Both the position numbers and the translations under genes were made by a program. Positions 6,732 to 8,938 of a stretch of DNA of 8,938 nt are shown here, piece after piece. The stretch is from the NCBI GenBank assembly GCA_050734915.1, contig JBOHUX010000096.1, positions 1 through 8,938 of the forward strand, read 5' to 3'. The notes beneath the pieces were generated by a model. That model did no database searches and was not told the DNA's origin. It worked only from the letters and a program-made list of their open reading frames with translations. This DNA comes from JBOHUX01 sp050734915. Its GTDB lineage: Bacteria > Chloroflexota > Dormibacteria > Dormibacterales > Dormibacteraceae. The number at the start of each line of letters is the position of its first letter. Positions within the stretch are counted from its first letter, which is position 1.

Positions 6732-7155
6732 CGTCGGAGCCGCCTTGCAGGAAGGTCTTGAGCCGGCCCGCCGCGGCCCCTTCGGTGAGCACCACGATGG
6801 CGGTGTCGTCGCCGGCGACGGTCCCCGCGACGCCCTCGATGCCGGTCTCGTCGATGGCCCGCGCGACGAGGTTGGCGGTGCCGGGGGGCGTCCGGACGAC
6901 AGCCAGGAACTGTACGACGGTGATCGACAGGACGTGGTCGGAGACGGTGGCGGCCACCTGCCGGTAGCCGGCGGGCGTCCTCACCAGACCCAGCTCCTGG
7001 ACGTCTCGGGAGACGGTGGCCTGGGTGGCCTGGAGCCCGAAGCCGGCGAGGGCCGCGGCCAGCTCGCGCTGGGTGTGGATGGCGCCCGCGGAGATCACGT
7101 CGAGGATGGCGCGCCGGCGCCGCTGCTTTGGCCCTGCGGTCCCATCCTGAGTCAT
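6721..7155 (-). CDS. argR: Arginine repressor ArgR
   Basis: This arginine-sensing transcriptional repressor, hexameric in characterised relatives, binds ARG-box operators when arginine is plentiful. It has 144 residues, slightly below the usual 149-156. A basic N-terminal segment (KQRRRR, 10-15) leads into the winged helix-turn-helix with recognition segment ATVSRD (46-51). The C-terminal arginine-binding and oligomerisation domain contains GTVAGDDTAIVV (111-122) with the paired aspartates that contact arginine in the family. The start is an ATG at 7155 overlapping the argD stop by 4 nt (ATGA), with GAGG about 10 nt upstream. Being inside the operon it presumably controls, it is probably autoregulated. 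The operon promoter and any ARG box lie outside the window, so this cannot be checked here. Confidence 0.95.
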   Translation of the reverse strand: MTQDGTAGPKQRRRRAILDVISAGAIHTQRELAAALAGFGLQATQATVSRDVQELGLVRTPAGYRQVAATVSDHVLSITVVQFLAVVRTPPGTANLVARAIDETGIEGVAGTVAGDDTAIVVLTEGAAAGRLKTFLQGGSDVGP

Positions 7156-8327
7156 CGCAGCCGCGCCTCGATGATGGTCGCGGCCCGCTCCACGTCGGCG
7201 GGGCCGAGAATCAGTGGAGGCACCATCCGGACCGCCCCGTCCCCGATCGCGTTGACGATCAGCCCGGCCTCCAGGCAGCCCGCCTCGAGCGCCTTGGCGC
7301 CGCCCCTGACGCCAATCGCGAGCATCAGCCCGAGGCCGCGCACCTCCTCCACCCCGTCGATCTCGGCCAGCGCCTCGCGAAGCTGTCCACCGGTCTGGAG
7401 GGCGTTCTCGACCAGGCCCTCCGAGCTGATCGTGGAGAGCACCGCGAGACCCGCCGCGCAGGCGAGGGGCCCGCCGCCGAAGGTGGCGCCATGATCGCCC
7501 GGCTCCAGCATGTCGGCGTGGGGCGCGACCAGGCAGGCTCCGATGGGGACGCCGCCGCCCAGGCCCTTGGCCAACGTCATCACGTCCGGCGTGACGCCCA
7601 GTTGCTGGTGGGCGAACCAGCTGCCGGTGCGGCCGAGGCCGGTCTGGATCTCGTCCAGGATGAGGAGCAGCCCCTGCTCGTCGCACCAGGAGCGCACGCC
7701 CTCCAGGTACCCGGGCGCGGCCGGGATCACCCCGCTCTCGCCCAGGACCGGCTCCAGCAGCACGGCGGCGGTCGCCGAGACGGTCGCCGCTCTGATCGCG
7801 TCGAGGTCGTTGAACGGCACGTGGTCGAAGCCGTCGGGCATGGGCCGGAAGGGCTCCTGATATCTGGGCTGGCCGGTCGCCGCCAGGCTGGCCAGGGTCC
7901 GGCCGTGGAACGATCCCAGCGCGCTGATGATCCGGTAGGCGCCGTCGCGGTTCCGCCCTCCCCACTTGCGCGCGATCTTGATCGCCGTCTCGTTCGCCTC
8001 CGCGCCGCTGTTGGAGAAGAAGACTCGAGCCGGGAAGGCGAGTTCGACGAGCCTGCGCGCCAGCTCCACCTGGGGTGCCGTGTAGTAGAGGTTCGAGGTG
8101 TGGACGAGCTGGGCCGCCTGCCCGGCGATCGCCCTCAAGAGCACGGGATGGGCGTGCCCGAGGAGGTTGACCGCGATCCCGGCGACGAGGTCCAGGTATT
8201 CACGGCCGGCGCTGTCGTAGAGATGGCAGCCGCTGCCCCGCACGAAGGCCACCGGGAGGCGCTTGAAGGTGCCCATCACATACCGGTGCTCGAGCTCCAC
8301 GATCTCCTCCAGCGAGAGCGGGCTCAC
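7152..8327 (-). CDS. argD: Acetylornithine aminotransferase
   Basis: This PLP-dependent class III aminotransferase converts N-acetylglutamate semialdehyde and glutamate to N-acetylornithine and 2-oxoglutarate in the cytoplasm. It has 391 residues, the normal length. The cofactor phosphate site NSGAEANE is at 106-113, SFHGRT at 139-144, DEIQTGLGRTG at 225-235, and the Schiff-base lysine is Lys254 in LAKGLGGG. The start is a GTG at 8327 overlapping the argB stop by 4 nt (GTGA), preceded by GGTGA about 4 nt upstream. Related enzymes such as succinylornithine or ornithine aminotransferases share these motifs. The position between argB and argR decides for ArgD, although it might also serve as a succinyldiaminopimelate aminotransferase, as some ArgD proteins do. 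Confidence 0.96.
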   Translation of the reverse strand: MSPLSLEEIVELEHRYVMGTFKRLPVAFVRGSGCHLYDSAGREYLDLVAGIAVNLLGHAHPVLLRAIAGQAAQLVHTSNLYYTAPQVELARRLVELAFPARVFFSNSGAEANETAIKIARKWGGRNRDGAYRIISALGSFHGRTLASLAATGQPRYQEPFRPMPDGFDHVPFNDLDAIRAATVSATAAVLLEPVLGESGVIPAAPGYLEGVRSWCDEQGLLLILDEIQTGLGRTGSWFAHQQLGVTPDVMTLAKGLGGGVPIGACLVAPHADMLEPGDHGATFGGGPLACAAGLAVLSTISSEGLVENALQTGGQLREALAEIDGVEEVRGLGLMLAIGVRGGAKALEAGCLEAGLIVNAIGDGAVRMVPPLILGPADVERAATIIEARLR

Positions 8328-8938
8328 GGTGTCACCATCGTCCCCACCCCGGCTTCGGTGAACAGCTCGAGGAGGAGCGCATGGGGGAGTCGGCCGTCGA
8401 TCACGTGCGCCAGGGGGACCGCGTCCAGGCTCCGGATGCAGGCCTTGAGCTTGGGGATCATCCCGTCCGAGACCTCGCCGTTGACGATCATGGCCTCGGC
8501 CTGGCCCCGGCGAAGCTCGCCGGCGACCTCGCCGTCCGGCCTCAGGACGCCCGGCACGTCGGTGAGCAGGATGAGCTTGGCCGCCCCCAGCGCGACCGCC
8601 ACCTCCGCCGCGGCGGTGTCGGCGTTGATGTTGTAGGAGTTGCCGTCGTAGCCGAGCCCGATCGAGGCCAGCACCGGAATGTAGCCGCGGGAGAGGAGGG
8701 CCTCGATGGGCTCGGTCGCGATCTGGGTGACGCGGCCCACGAACCCGAGCCGGGGGTCCTCGCCCTCGGCGATGATGGTGGGGCCGTCCTCGCCGCTCAT
8801 TCCGATCGCCTGGGCGCCGAGGCGGTTGAGGGTGGCCACCAGCTCCGGATTGACCTTGCCGGTGAGGACCATCTTGACGACCTCGATGGTCCTCTCGTCG
8901 GTGACGCGGAGGCCGTCTTGGAACTCGGAGGTCAGGCT
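8324..8938 (-). CDS. argB: Acetylglutamate kinase, 5' partial
   Basis: This amino acid kinase phosphorylates N-acetylglutamate with ATP, the second and often feedback-controlled step of arginine synthesis. The frame stays open to the right edge. The codons beyond the ATG at 8872 read GLRVTDERTIEVVK, a conserved part of the family, so that ATG is internal and the gene starts outside. The window shows 204 residues, lacking roughly the first 60-90, including the glycine-rich nucleotide-binding N-terminus. Visible motifs include GYDGNSYNINADTAAAE, LLTDVPGV, SDGMIPKLKAC and the C-terminal DGRLPHALLLELF and GVGTMVTP. The missing N-terminus would show whether the extra helix linked to arginine-sensitive hexamers is present. 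Its stop overlaps the argD start, so it is the first visible gene of the operon. argC and argJ would be expected further upstream. Confidence 0.95.
   Translation of the reverse strand, partial: SLTSEFQDGLRVTDERTIEVVKMVLTGKVNPELVATLNRLGAQAIGMSGEDGPTIIAEGEDPRLGFVGRVTQIATEPIEALLSRGYIPVLASIGLGYDGNSYNINADTAAAEVAVALGAAKLILLTDVPGVLRPDGEVAGELRRGQAEAMIVNGEVSDGMIPKLKACIRSLDAVPLAHVIDGRLPHALLLELFTEAGVGTMVTP

Noticed and set aside
4227..6761. An 844-residue plus-strand open frame antisense to argH and argG
   Set aside because: Same cause. Its composition is Gly/Arg/Asp/Leu-rich without recognisable domains, and it lies opposite two well-supported enzymes.
7128..8636. A 502-residue plus-strand open frame antisense to argD and argB
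   Set aside because: It is a shadow of the real minus-strand genes, without motifs of its own.
8870..8872. ATG as the start of argB
   Set aside because: The upstream codons encode the conserved GLRVTD region of acetylglutamate kinase and run to the window edge.
1..8938. Mobile element, CRISPR array, tRNA/rRNA or defence system
   Set aside because: No transposase, integrase, direct-repeat array, tRNA-like fold or defence-type domain was found; every large frame is explained by metabolism or transport.

Overview
This is a very GC-rich, tightly packed bacterial window with two unrelated parts. The first 3.2 kb hold the 3' part of a type III polyketide synthase gene, a small membrane O-methyltransferase gene convergent with it, and a drug-exporter-type MFS gene divergent from the methyltransferase. 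The remaining 5.7 kb are a minus-strand arginine biosynthesis operon, read from right to left: argB (5' end cut off by the window), argD, argR, argG, argH, argF.

The organism cannot be named from the sequence alone. High GC, GTG and TTG starts, and an argBD-argR-argGH cluster carrying its own ArgR repressor suggest an actinomycete-like bacterium or a high-GC relative of Chloroflexota/Dormibacterota. This is inference from style and gene order.

The arginine genes form one apparent transcription unit. argB/argD, argD/argR and argH/argF overlap by 4 nt (GTGA or ATGA), argR/argG overlap by 11 nt, and argG/argH are 6 nt apart. The enzymes cover N-acetylglutamate phosphorylation (ArgB), acetylornithine transamination (ArgD), ornithine carbamoylation (ArgF), and citrulline to argininosuccinate to arginine (ArgG, ArgH). 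ArgC, the deacetylating or acetyl-transferring enzyme, and the operon promoter are not in the window and may lie to the right. All visible active-site motifs are intact.

The polyketide synthase and methyltransferase resemble the known partnership of BpsA with BpsB (Bacillus) and SrsA with SrsB (Streptomyces), in which a type III PKS makes alkylpyrones or alkylresorcinols and an ICMT-family membrane enzyme O-methylates them. Here the two genes face each other across 5 nt, where two overlapping hairpins lie. The MFS gene may export the product, but this rests only on position.

No RNA genes, mobile elements, CRISPR arrays or attachment sites were seen. Nothing in the window clearly amounts to a new biological system. 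The points most worth checking are the convergent PKS/methyltransferase pair and a run of eight G at the argH end, where a -1 slip would fuse ArgH to ArgF.
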